Of a DNA stretch of 30,791 nt, positions 19,378 through 29,033 are shown one piece after another. A program made the position numbers and the translations under genes. Source of the DNA: Chara braunii (lineage: Eukaryota; Streptophyta; Charophyceae; Charales; Characeae). Below the pieces are notes generated by a model that was not told the origin of the DNA, ran no database searches, and saw only the letters and a list, made by a program, of their open reading frames with translations. The stretch's first letter is position 1. Each line of letters begins with the position of its first letter. Where the stretch lies: the NCBI GenBank assembly GCA_003427395.1, contig BFEA01000057.1:441973-472763 (forward strand). The letters run 5' to 3'.

Positions 19378-20151
19378 TCAGATAATTTGGGGAGCTTTCT
19401 TCATTAGCCCTTCTCTTGTGAACCACCGATCTTCTTTAGGTGTATGGTGTTTGAACCGCACTCGATATTGCATATGGGGTTTTGAAGGGTGTCCCCTGCC
19501 TGGAGGCTTTGGCACAGGCATCACCTTGTGCTCAACAATATCATCGATGGACCATCCAGTTGATCTCCTACTATATCTAAGACTTCCCACGGTCCTAAGT
19601 ACTATGGCATCAGTTTGCGAGAGATTCCCAAATCCTGTCCCAACTCATATGACTTTCCCCAGACTCGTTCATCTATTTAAAATGTTGATGGTCATCTGTG
19701 TCTGTTCTCAAATACAACCATGGCATCCCAAGCTTTCTTGATGTGCTCGACAGCCTGCTGCAGCATCTATACTTGACAGCGAACTCTATCCTGCATGGTG
19801 CCGCAGTTGGCTGATTTTTAAGCAGGAAGAGGTCGAGAGTAGATATGGGTTACCAACCAAGATGCAGCTCATTGGGAGTCATATCGGTAGTGTTGTGCAC
19901 AACATTGTTCCCAGTCATCTAGACTTGGATTAATAAAATGCCGAAGCAAGTGCTGCACTACCCGGTTCATCTGCTCAGCCTGGCCATTAGACGCAGGGTG
20001 GTTCCCTGATTTCATTTGCAGTTGGGTGCCAATTTGTTGGGCTGTTTTTGCCACAGTTCGCTTGTGAATCTGACATCCCTGTCACTAACGATGGACTTCG
20101 AAAGACCATAGCCACACACCTAGTTATCCATAAACAACTTGATGACGTGAT
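19378..20151 (-). pseudogene. pol: Integrase C-terminal half of the older element (after the insertion)
   Basis: The minus strand from 20151 continues the integrase core broken at 29030: Val-Ile-Lys-Leu-Phe, the second catalytic Asp (Ser-Asp-Arg-Asp, near 20090), and the catalytic Glu region, where Glu is replaced (Pro-Ala-Ser-Asn-Gly-Gln-Ala, near 19993). The GPY/F module (Leu-Gly-Pro-Trp-Glu-Val-Leu, near 19600) and chromodomain (19545-19378, Tyr-Arg-Val-Arg-Phe-Lys-His and Trp-Phe-Thr-Arg-Glu) follow. Damage includes TAG for the Trp of Asp-Asn-Trp (near 20122), several frameshifts, a deletion after Asp-Asp-Trp-Glu (about 19895), and a deletion joining the GPY/F part directly to the chromodomain (near 19545). 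Relic, long inactive. Confidence 0.85.
20148..20151. repeat. Target-site duplication, left copy (TGAT)
   Basis: TGAT directly precedes the TGCAAGG terminus at 20152 and is repeated directly after the other LTR at 29030-29033. Joining the flanks with one copy gives a continuous integrase frame. Confidence 0.85.
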
Positions 20152-21200
20152 TGCAAGGAACATGAGTATGGACGAAGCACAGAAATCCAGAATGCAAAAT
20201 CACACTGAAGTCCAAGAAGTCCAAGCCAAAGCAGATAGTACAATGGAACCGAGTAACCATCCAATTGAGAATGATACAGAAGAATCGTGAGTCAATGTCC
20301 ATGCCCAACAGGGCAACTCCAACAGCATAACCCAAATGTCGCTCTCTCTTGTGAATGGCACCAGGCGCCCTATCTACTCTACAGCCTATCCTACAACTAC
20401 AGCAATGAAAGCAACCAGACAACTTGACTACCAGCGAGTGATGATGTCAACACCAATGCCGACCTCCACCNNCACCAGGTACNTGTCCTCTTCCNCACAC
20501 TCTCCCTTGTTACCCACACAGCGCCCTTCACCTCCGAAGACCACCTTCGCCCTTCACCCTCACTGCACCCTCATGCGGCCCAGCTATGGCCGCCAGTGCC
20601 CTGGTGCGCAAGCAGCGCCCTACCCCTAGCGCTGGCCTGCCTTGCACCTCTCTTAGCGCAGCGCAGCAGCAGCAGCAGCTGGCATTTGCTCAGCGTGCCG
20701 GCATTGCCCGCAATGGCCAAGATCCCTGCCCACTCGCCCTGCTTGCCTATATGTCAGTGCAGCGTGTGGGCGGCCTCCCTTCAGCCTATGACCGGGGCCC
20801 AGAGGCTGAACTCAGCCCGATACAGTTGGGCCCTGGGGCAATACAGTTGCGCCTCTTTCATCAAGGCCTGCGGCCAGATTCAGATAGTGGACCGATTTCC
20901 CTTTGGCATTTTCGGCCTCTATACCCAGCATGCATTGCCGGCCTCACGTTCAAGTGCCCAGGGCCTAACTAACTCAGAGGCCCTGGGCTTTCAGCATTTG
21001 CTGAAATCCGAGACTCGGTGCACTCCAACCAACTGGCGTGCTGCAACTGTATGAGCCCCACTTCGTGAAATGTTGGCACAGACGGCTCATGTTGATTTAC
21101 TGGCCCGCCTTCACTTAGGGCGGGCACGAGGCTTGCTGGGGCCTTGGCCCAGAACATGTACAACATGGCAAGGCCCCTTCTTGAGGGCTCATTCCTCACA
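20152..21200 (-). repeat. 3' LTR of the nested element, about 1049 bp
   Basis: On the plus strand it reads TGCAAGG...CCTCACA, that is TGTGAGG...CCTTGCA in element direction. It aligns over its full length with 27993-29029. It contains the 23-nt hairpin (21103-21125), a CATATAGGCAAG promoter-like box (near 20745-20753) and a CAG repeat near 20665. Ns at 20471, 20472, 20483 and 20495 correspond to T, C, A and C in the other LTR. Confidence 0.93.
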
Positions 21201-21213
21201 TTCCATCCCCCTT
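21201..21213 (-). other. Polypurine tract of the nested element
   Basis: AAGGGGGATGGAA on the minus strand, one step before the LTR start TGTGAGG. Confidence 0.8.
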
Positions 21214-21237
21214 AGCTTCGAAAGTCCGCTGAGATGC

Positions 21238-22582
21238 TTACTTCGCAGGTGCCTTCCCTTTCAGCATCCTTTCATATTCTGCCACCGCCTGAGGAGCTGT
21301 CTCAATCAGTTCCTTCTTTGGGGTCCGTGTGATGCCTAAATCTGACAAAACATTCTCTCTTGGGTTTAGGAGGTCTTCCTCGACCCAACGGCTTTGCAAC
21401 AGGCATGTCCCGGTGATCCACAATGTCATCCATGTCGACTTGTCCATCCATGGTTGGGGGCAGCATCGATCTCCTGAAAGGGAATTGATCAGTCTCAGCG
21501 AAAGGTGCAAGCTTTGAGGCATGAAAGACTGGGTGAGTGCCTAGGTGTCCAGGGACACGAATGACGTAGGTGGGACCATCCATCTCATCTCCCACTATAT
21601 CTAGGACTTCCCAGGGACCAAAGCATTGAGGCATTAGTTTGCGAGAGACAACGAATTCCTGTCCTAGCTCGCTAACCTTGACCCAGACACGTTCCCCTAC
21701 CTGAAATGTGGACTGTCTACGATGTTCATTCTCAGAAGCAATCATTGCTTGCTGAGCTTTCTTTATGTGCTCGACAGCTTGCATCAACTTTTCATACTGC
21801 ACACCATATTCCAGTGTGTCTGGGGTTGCAGCAGGTCGGTTTTCAGGTAGGAGGAAGTCTAACGCGGATCTAGGCTTCCATCCCAAGTGTAGCTGGTTAG
21901 GACTCACACCAGTGCTGCTATGCACAACATTGTTGTACAAACTGGCGATGAGTGGCAACTGCTCATCCCAATCATTTTGGTTGGGCTTGATGTAATGCCT
22001 CAGCAAGTGCTGTACAACTCTATTCATCTGTTCGGCTTGTCCGTTGGCTTCGGGATGATTCCCTGAAGTCATCTGAAGTTGACTGCCCATTTGTTCCGCA
22101 GTCTTCTTCCATAGCTCACTTGTGAATCGGACGTCTCTATCACTAACGATAGTCTTTGGTAAACCGAAGTCCCGCACCCAGTTGTCCTTGAACAACTTGA
22201 TAACGTATTTTGTCCTGGTTGTCTCTGGCATTGGTATTAGTCTAGCGTACTTGGTGAATCGGTCGATGATGACGAAAATGCGCCTCTTACCACTCTTGCT
22301 GGTCACTAGGGTGTCCATGAAATCCATGGAAACACTCGATCCTGGACCATCAGGAATAGGTAAAGGCTTTAACAACCCAAGCGGTGCTTGAGTTCCCGGC
22401 TTGTCCCGCTGACAGACCTCACAGGTCTCCACATACTTCTTTGCGTCATCTAGCATTCTGGGCCACGAAAATCGTCGTACTAAGTTAGCACTCGTCTTCT
22501 TGTAGCCAAAGTGCCCAGTTGCGTCATGACATTCGCCTAAAAATAAACTACGCAACTGTTCACTAGATGGAACTCCCAATCT
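21238..22582 (-). pseudogene. pol: Integrase with GPY/F module and truncated chromodomain
   Basis: Integrase joins the element's cDNA to host DNA. In order on the minus strand: the zinc module His-X4-His...Cys-X2-Cys (about 22530-22400), the DDE core with Asp in Met-Asp-Phe-Met-Asp (near 22320), Asp in Ser-Asp-Arg-Asp (near 22140) and Glu in His-Pro-Glu-Ala-Asn-Gly (near 22050). The GPY/F module follows (Phe-Gly-Pro-Trp-Glu-Val-Leu, near 21610; His-Pro-Val-Phe-His-Ala-Ser-Lys-Leu, near 21520), then a chromodomain (21455-21240). An uninterrupted frame runs from 22579 to 21302. It is in phase with RNase H but separated by TAG at 22583. Near 21315 a deletion removes the segment Asp-x-Trp-Phe-Thr-Arg-Glu seen in the relatives and shifts the frame; the last residues (ending Lys-Ala-Pro-Ala-Lys, stop at 21238) follow in the new frame. 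Confidence 0.92.
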
Positions 22583-23947
22583 CTATATTCTGGCCTTATC
22601 AAGATAGAGTAGCCCGTCCACCATCACAAACTCACTTTCTGTGGCCTTGTCTTTTGCCTGAAGTTTGCGGATGAAGTCCATCGTGACAAGGTCTTCCTGA
22701 TAGGCTCCCACCAATGATTGAGTTACTTCATTAGATACGCCAAAGTCAGAAACTAGCACACCTAGGCAGTCTGCTCTACGGGATAGTGCGTCTGCAACCT
22801 TGTTGTACTCTCCCTTCAGGTACTCAAGCTTGAAGTCATATTGCTCTATGACCTCAATCCATCGCTTGAGTGCATCAGAAAGAGCCGGATGAGTCTTGAT
22901 CCATTTGAGGGTCTGATGATCAATCCTCAGATAGAAGAACCTTCCCAAAAGGAAGTGTCTCCAATGGACAAGTGCCTTATAGAGAGCATAGAGTTCCCTT
23001 TCGTAGGTGGACTTAGCCAACTTCTTCGATGGCATCTTCTTACTCATGTACTCAATCGGTCTCAACTTTTTCCCATCCTGCTGAGCCAGCACTGCGCCAA
23101 TGCCGAATTGGCTTGCGTCAGTGGTTACTATGAATGGCTTCTGCGGATCAGGAACCATGAGAACCTCGTGATTCATAAGTGCATACTTCAATTTCTTGAA
23201 AGCACCCTCGCACTCATCACTCCAGTCCCACGGCGTGTCAAGTCGAGTTACATCTGTCAAAGGAGAGGCGACTGTAGAATAGTTCTTAACAAAGTTCCTA
23301 TAGTAGCCGCACATTCCTAAGAAAGATCTGACCTCAGTGACAGTCTGAGGTCGTGGCCAATCTCGGATACTAGCCACCTTCGCATCTTCCGGCCTAATTC
23401 CCTCCTCGGATACTTCATGACCCAAGTATAGTATCTTAGTGCGACCGAACTCACACTTCTCTAAGTTGACCTTATACCTGTGCTGTCGCAGGAGTGAGAG
23501 AACTGTCTCAACATGCTTTGCGTGCTCCTCGGCAGACTTAATAAAGATCAGAATGTCGTCTAAGTACACCACGACAAACTTATCTAAATGGTCATGGAAG
23601 ATCCGATTCATAGCGTGCTGGAACGTACCCGGCACATTACAAAGACCAAAGGGCATCACTACAAACTCGTACAAACCATAACGCGTCTAAAAAGCTGGCT
23701 TGTGTTGGTCCTCAGGTCTTATTGCGATCTGGTGATATCCGTATTTCAAGTTTATCTAACTATAGTACTTGCATCCCTGCACCCTATCCAATAGGTCGTC
23801 TATGCGAGGTAGAGGCTCTGCGTTCTTCACAGTGATGGCATTGAGGCCTCTATAATCAATGCACATCCTCAAAGTACCCCCCTTCTTCGGTACGAATAGA
23901 ACGGGCGATCCGTAAGGGGAAGTACTAGGCCGAATCCAACCCTTCTC
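22583..23947 (-). pseudogene. pol: Reverse transcriptase and RNase H of the nested element
   Basis: Copies the element RNA into DNA and removes the RNA strand. The RT part starts near Glu-Lys-Gly-Trp-Ile-Arg-Pro-Ser (23947). It has Ile-Asp-Tyr-Arg (first Asp region is altered to Ile-Asn-Leu near 23750) and the active-site Tyr-Leu-Asp-Asp (near 23570). RNase H keeps Asp in Thr-Thr-Asp-Ala-Ser (near 23125), Glu in Tyr-Glu-Arg-Glu-Leu (near 23005), Asp in Ile-Asp-His-Gln and Asp in Val-Ala-Asp-Ala-Leu-Ser. The frame is uninterrupted from 23686 to 22586. TAG codons occur at 23758-23756 (in place of the Lys of Phe-Ser-Lys-Ile-Asp-Leu), at 23689-23687 (before Thr-Arg-Tyr-Gly) and at 22585-22583. 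A small deletion near 23947 breaks the link with the protease frame. Confidence 0.92.
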
Positions 23948-23949
23948 TG

Positions 23950-24744
23950 TCGCCGAAGTTCATCTAACTCGGCGGGGGCCATCCTATAGATCCTTCCCTT
24001 CGGGGTTTTACTCCCTGGAATGATTTCTATAGCGTGGACGACTTCCCTTTCAACAACTCCTGTGGGCTCCTCGAACAGATCAGGGAACTTAGCAACGACA
24101 CGTTCTATCTCTGGGGTTGTTTTAACGGCCTCCCCCTTCTCAAAGACGAAAACAAGGTACGTACCGTCCTCTTGGTTTTGCTTGTAGTAATTGTAGAACG
24201 CAGATGCGCACAAGCAGCCATAGGTATCTATAATACTACTGGCCTTGAACTTAGTCAATCTGACAGTTCGGCCATCGAGCAACTTATGCTTGAGCGCATT
24301 CTTATCCCAGTCAAACTGGGGCTTAGCAACTTCGAGGTAGTACATGCCTAATAACATGTCAAATGGCAAGTCGTCGCTAACCAAGAACGAGATCTTATGA
24401 TTAAGCTCACCTCCTCCATAGGAGAAGGTACAGACTACGTCCTTGATGTAGTCTGTTACAATCATGCGCTCCTTGTTGGCCAAAGTATATGCTACTGGTC
24501 TACTAAGGTGTCGTACCCGGTCCTGTAGGTGCAGCCTTTCCAAACAGTCGTGACTTATGTAATTCCGCGTGGAGCCTATGTCTATGAAGGCACCACATTT
24601 GCNGCCTCCTACATCGACTTCCACCACGAAATGTTCCCCTCTAGGACCTTTCCTTAGTGCCACCCAAGACTCACGAGGGTCCTTGTTCGACCACTCACTC
24701 TCTAAGTCTTCTAAGGCTTCAGACACATCTAACGTACAGAGCAT
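23950..24744 (-). pseudogene. pol: Aspartic protease and RT N-terminus of the nested element
   Basis: This frame opens with an acidic Leu-Asp-Val-Ser-Glu-Ala-Leu-Glu-Asp segment, followed by a retropepsin-like domain. The catalytic loop reads Phe-Ile-Asp-Ile-Gly-Ser (Asp near residue 55 of the frame, about 24582), where Asp-Ser/Thr-Gly is usual. The second landmark is Phe-Asp-Met-Leu-Leu-Gly-Met-Tyr-Tyr-Leu (near 24355). The loop may therefore be altered, or Ile may be normal in this lineage. The N-terminal RT segment follows ([11 protein letters not shown], near 23985), then a deletion shifts frame near 23947. One N (24603) leaves one residue unknown. The Met at 24744 need not be a start: entry would be from gag by frameshifting, with the frame change between 24776 and 24744 unexplained. 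Confidence 0.85.
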
Positions 24745-24800
24745 AGTTTGGTCTGGTTGTGTCTACGGGGTGACTAAGGGGAATTAGCCTTGGCCTTGTC

Positions 24801-24878
24801 ATGAAGTGGGGAGGGTATCAATCCCACTTCATCTTGAGTCGAAGCGGCTAATACTTCCACTGGCCCTACGCGTTTCCC
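24801..24878 (-). promoter_or_regulatory. Candidate -1 ribosomal frameshift signal at the gag end
   Basis: In the gag frame the codons GGA AAC are preceded by G, giving the canonical slippery heptamer G GGA AAC (24878-24872). One codon (GCG) then separates it from the gag stop TAG (24868-24866). The -1 frame is open for about 30 more codons, to TAG at 24776-24774. Thirty-nine bases after the heptamer, ATGAAGTGGG and CCCACTTCAT form a perfect 10-bp hairpin with a 12-nt loop (24832-24801). That spacing is longer than the usual 5-9 nt, so the hairpin's part in frameshifting is uncertain. Confidence 0.5.
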
Positions 24879-26722
24879 GAGCTAGAAGCCAGGGAGTAGG
24901 TTGCCCCCATCTTTGGAGCTACCTTTTGCGTAACCTTTGCGTTCTGGCACTTGTATTGCGAATGTTCGTACTCCCCGCAGTTGATACAAGCACCATGCGT
25001 TCGGCGGTCACGCCACACGTCTTGTTCTAGACATGCCTTTACCCACTCAGCCTGCTTAGTCTGATTGGAGGCGGCCTTCCCTTGACCCCTAGGCTGGCCC
25101 TTCCCTCGGTCGGCCGCCTTAGTCTTAACTACCGCGACAAGGGTGCTACCCTCAGCTACCTCCTCGCCGTCATACTCTGAGTAGTCCATCAGGTCAGAGA
25201 GCTCATCGATCTCAGTTTGAGTCCTATCAGACTCAACCATCATCAACTTCGCCCCCTTCTTCTTCCACTCCTGAGGACTCTTCTTCTTCTTTAAGTCATT
25301 CCCTGAGGTGGGTTGAGCATTGCCTAGCGTGGCCTCCAAGTCTAAGGCTTTCCTAGACAGTGTCTCAAACGAGTGGTACTCAGTGCGTGCCTCGCTGGCT
25401 AGCAAGTTCCTAATGTTCTCTGGGAGACATCCGACAAACGTAGTCAATAGGAACTGGTCTCTGTAGTTAATGCCTGGGACGAGGATCAGGCTCTCAACGG
25501 TAGTAGTAAGCTCTCTAACTGACATGAACTTGCGTTGGTCTAGTTTGTTAATGGCATCAGCGGCCTTTTGAGCCTCCTGTGGGTTATGCCAACGAGCTTC
25601 TACCATTTCCATGAACTGGTCTAACGTCAAAGACTTAGCCCAGTCCGCCATGCGTCTCCCATACCCGGCCTTTATAACTACACCATCTAACCACTAGGTT
25701 GCCTTACCCTCCATGTAAGATGCCGCAGTTACCACTTCGTCCTCTAGCAAGGTTCTTTTGGCCTTCACCCAAACCGGGACTGTTCTCAACCAAGTGTTGA
25801 GTTCTTCGCCCTTTCCTTCGCCTGAGAAGGCAAGAGGTGGTTTCATTGGGGTCTTAGGATTCCATTGACCCTGCGGCTGTCCAGATTGTTGAACAAATTG
25901 TTGCGGTGGTGTAGCTCCCACCGCTGGACCCGAAGAAGAAGATGCAACAGTCTCTGAGACTGCTACAGACGTACCACTTGGCTGTGTACCAGCTTGGACT
26001 GGAAAGGGGCCTGACATCGCCGATAACGGCAACGACGATTGTGCTGGTGGCCGGAATCCTGGCTTTGTCAATGCATCCACGATCTGGTCTAGAATGCTCT
26101 GCATGAAGTCTAATTTGTTGTCCACGTGTGCGTGCAATGACAACATATTCTTCTTCAATACTTTGAGCGGGTCAGTCAATGCTGACTCATCCAAGCCCTC
26201 TAACTCAGCCTTGTCAGCCTCTAAAGATTCAAGCCTGGCTGCTCTAGTTTTCATCGCATTTTCTCTATCGGTAGCTTCTTTCAGGTCCTGCTCTAACTTA
26301 CGGCGGAGCATCTCGACGTGCTGGATCTCTCTGAGCTCCCTCTGACGCGGGGTCAACGGGCTGAGCTGCGAGCCCGCCATTTGACTAGAAGACTGTCTAG
26401 AACCTGTGGAACCGGAAGTGCCTGAGGAACTTGTGGAACTCGTTGGCATTCCCAACGGGCCCCCATTAGTACCTGACGAGGACGCAGATGATGACGGAGC
26501 AGAGCTTGCGCCATTAGCCATCGCTGCTGCTCTGGTCGTTGTTGCCTGCTCTCTAACTGCTGGGTTTGCTGCTGCTATCCCCGCTGCTAGCGCACGGGCT
26601 CTACGTAGCCGTCTTTCTTCTCCCGAATCTAAGGCCTGGAACACGTGAGGTACCCTTAATGCCCCTGCACGTGTTAGTCTTTTAATGTCAGCTCTATCAT
26701 CAACACGGTCTGACCCACTCAT
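24866..26722 (-). pseudogene. gag: Gag polyprotein of the nested element, one in-frame TAG
   Basis: Structural protein that packages the element RNA into particles. The Met at 26722 opens a frame of 618 codons that ends with TAG at 24866, broken only by one TAG (25696-25694, residue 343). The N-terminal third is Ser/Ala/Gly-rich and low in order. Residues about 127-180 look like a coiled coil. A Gln/Pro-rich linker leads to the capsid (from about residue 295, Pro-Pro-Leu-Ala-Phe-Ser-Gly-Glu), which runs through Met-Ala-Asp-Trp-Ala-Lys (25651) to about residue 480. A basic region precedes a complete CX2CX4HX4C knuckle (residues about 578-591, Cys-Ile-Asn-Cys...His...Cys). Two gag segments on either side of the TAG are in the same frame, so one point change is enough to explain the break. 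Confidence 0.88.
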
Positions 26723-27974
26723 TAGTTAGGCAGATAGCATCTGCACTAGAATCCCCTAATGGAATCCTACCGCAGCATGTATCTGACCGCACGTAATTTT
26801 CTATAAATAGTTGTGTGCGACGAGTTCCCTACTATACCGAATCAAGTGGCATGTCTACAACATTCACACAGATTGTCTACATAGTCTAGATGCACCCTGA
26901 TTGGTTCACTTACAGCAGCATTAGTTAGAACTGGCTATGGCAGCATACAACAGTCCTACACTAATCTGTCTGTGAGGTTAGCAGTCCGTCAACCAACTAA
27001 TCAAAGGTACAAAAAGACAATGTAGCAGATATATAATTGATGGGTATAGTTGTGTACACAGTTGAGCTCCGATTGGAACCTACCCTCCCCTCAATCCAAC
27101 ATACCGAACAGCATCTTGAGCAAAGCGATGTTTTTGTGTGTATCGGCCCACCCCTGTGCCCAAGTCAGAGCCAAGTAAGCCAGCTAGCCCACTCTTATTC
27201 ACCCTCGTACGGAAATGAGCTTTACACCCGGATGATCTGGAGCGCCCCCATCTCTTCAGGAATTCTTTAACGTCGCAGTCAGGACGACGATCGCAGCCAG
27301 AATCATACCGAGTACCCAACCAGAAATGTTTATAGACGATCTGGTAAGCGTCTCATACGAGGCTGGCACACTTGGCAAGACTTCTATCTCAGCGCAGCAA
27401 GTGCCAAACAGGACAGCAGACATCGCATGCGTGCACTACTCCCTGTGGGTTGGCATGGTGACAGTGACCCAGTGCTTCGACCAGGGCCCTTCAGAGGCAC
27501 CTCCCTTTCTCCTTCCAGATGCTTCCAGGAAGATCGTCTCTCAAGGTAGCGCGCTCACGACACCTCACCAAGGAGAGGACTCTCAAGTTGGACTCACTTC
27601 CTCACGATAAGAAGAGATTGAGAAGGTAGATAAGGTAAGGGATCATCATACCAAGAGATAGCTGCCCCCAACCACGGATTTTCTCACCAACAGAGTTGAT
27701 GTTGCATTTGATGACCGGTCATGACCTCGGTACCACCCACAACGTAATGCAGTGCCACCTTAGTCCAATGCCACATCAGCATGCTCTCATCATCAATCAA
27801 ACATTCCGCTGTATCCCACGGCATTCCCTGTCGTAATAGCCTTCCGCTGCACCCCTCTCTACCCAGGGCGTGCACCTAACGTGGCCTGACGTCACAAGTA
27901 CCCACTGCGAAGAAGCATCGTCAACGCACCAAGTCTGTATAACGCCAGCATGCCGAAGGTAAGTGGCGATCAAA
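26723..27974 (-). other. Untranslated leader of the nested element
   Basis: 1.25 kb between the primer-binding site and the gag start codon, longer than in most Ty3/gypsy elements. Only short frames occur on either strand and none resembles a domain. It should hold the RNA packaging signal, but no specific structure could be assigned. Confidence 0.6.
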
Positions 27975-27989
27975 CCAGCTCCGATACCA
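27975..27989 (-). other. Primer-binding site of the nested element
   Basis: On the minus strand TGGTATCGGAGCTGG starts 3 nt after the LTR end TTGCA. The first 12 bases equal those of the site at 3361 and differ at one position from the plant initiator tRNA-Met complement. Confidence 0.85.
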
Positions 27990-27992
27990 AAT

Positions 27993-29029
27993 TGCAAGGA
28001 ACATGAGTATGGACGAAGCACAGAAATCCAGACTGCAAAATCACACTGAAGTCCAAGTAGTCCAAGCCAAAGCAGATAGTACAATCGAACCGAGTAACCA
28101 TCCAATTGAGAATGATACAGAAGAATCATGAGTCAATGTCCATGCCCAACAGGGCAACACCAACAGCATAACCCAAATCTAGCTCTCTTGTGAATGGCGC
28201 CAGGCGCCCTATCTACTCTACAACCAAAATACAACTACAGCAATGAAAGCAACCAGACAACTTGACTACCAGCGAGTGATGATGTCAACACCAATGCCGA
28301 CCTCCACCTCCACCAGGTACATGTCCTCTTCCCCACACTCTCCCTTGTTACCCACACAACGCCCTTCACCTCCGAAGACCACCTTCGCCCTTCACCCTCA
28401 CTGCACCCTCATGCGGCCCGGCTATGGCCGCCAGTGCCCTGGTGCGCAGGCAGCGCCCTACCCCTAGCACTGGCCTGCCTTGCACCTCTCTTAGCGCAGC
28501 GTAGCAGCAGCAGCAGCTCGCATTTGCTCAGCGTGCCGACATTGCCCACAATGGCCAAGATCCCTGCCCACTCGCCCTGCTTGCCTATATGCCAGTGCAG
28601 CGTGTGGGCGGCCTTCCTTCAGCCTGTGACCGAGCCCAGGGGCTGAACTCAGCCCGATACAGTTGGGCCTTGGGGCAATATAGTTGCGCCTCTTTCATCA
28701 AGGCCTGCGGCCAGATTCAGATAGTGGGCCGATTTCCCTTGGCATTTTCGGCCTCTATACCCAGCATGCATTGTCGGCCTCACGTTCAAGTGCCCAAGGC
28801 CTAACTAACTCAGAGGCCCTGGGCAATTGCTGAAATCCGAGACTCGGTGCACTCCAACCAACTGGCGTGCTGCAACTGTATGAACCCCACTTCGTGAAAT
28901 GTTGGCACAGAGTGCTCTTGTGGATTTACTGGCCCGCCTTCACTTAGGGCGGGCACGAGGCTTGCTGGGGCCTTGGCCCAAAACATGTACAACATGGCAA
29001 GGCCCCTTCTTGAGGGTTCATTCCTCACA
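27993..29029 (-). repeat. 5' LTR of the nested element, about 1037 bp
   Basis: It aligns end to end with 20152-21200. By eye there are some 40-50 substitutions and a few indels, the largest a 9-nt loss near 28823, with a dense cluster near the start (28170-28235). The hairpin is at 28932-28954 and the promoter-like CATATAGGCAAG box near 28582-28591. Outside it is the TGAT duplication (29030-29033), then integrase coding sequence of the host element. Confidence 0.93.
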
Positions 29030-29033
29030 TGAT
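29030..29033. repeat. Target-site duplication, right copy (TGAT)
   Basis: Directly follows the LTR terminus CCTCACA at 29029 and matches 20148-20151. Ty3/gypsy elements usually make 5-bp duplications; here only 4 bp match. Confidence 0.85.

Larger units (their letters stand above)
20152..29029 (-). mobile_element. Full-length nested Ty3/gypsy chromovirus, 8878 bp
   Basis: The element is complete in outline. Read on the minus strand it has a 5' LTR (29029-27993), a 3-nt gap, a tRNA-Met primer site (27989-27975), a leader of 1.25 kb, gag (26722-24866), protease, RT, RNase H, integrase and chromodomain (24744-21238), a polypurine tract (21213-21201) and a 3' LTR (21200-20152). It sits in the integrase core of an older related element and is flanked by TGAT duplications. 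LTRs differ by eye at roughly 4-5% of positions plus a few indels, so it is not new. Five in-frame TAG codons and at least three frame changes make it non-autonomous now, although the catalytic residues of RT, RNase H and integrase are all kept. Confidence 0.93.

Noticed and set aside
20586-21054. 128- and 152-codon plus-strand frames
   Set aside because: They lie within the LTR (20152-21200), antisense to the element, and the matching frames in the other LTR are broken.
22841-23320. 159-codon open frame on the plus strand
   Set aside because: Lies opposite the RT/RNase H coding frame, whose catalytic motifs are clear; it is a shadow.
26094-26648. Plus-strand frames of 83 and 80 codons
   Set aside because: Antisense to the gag frame of the nested element.
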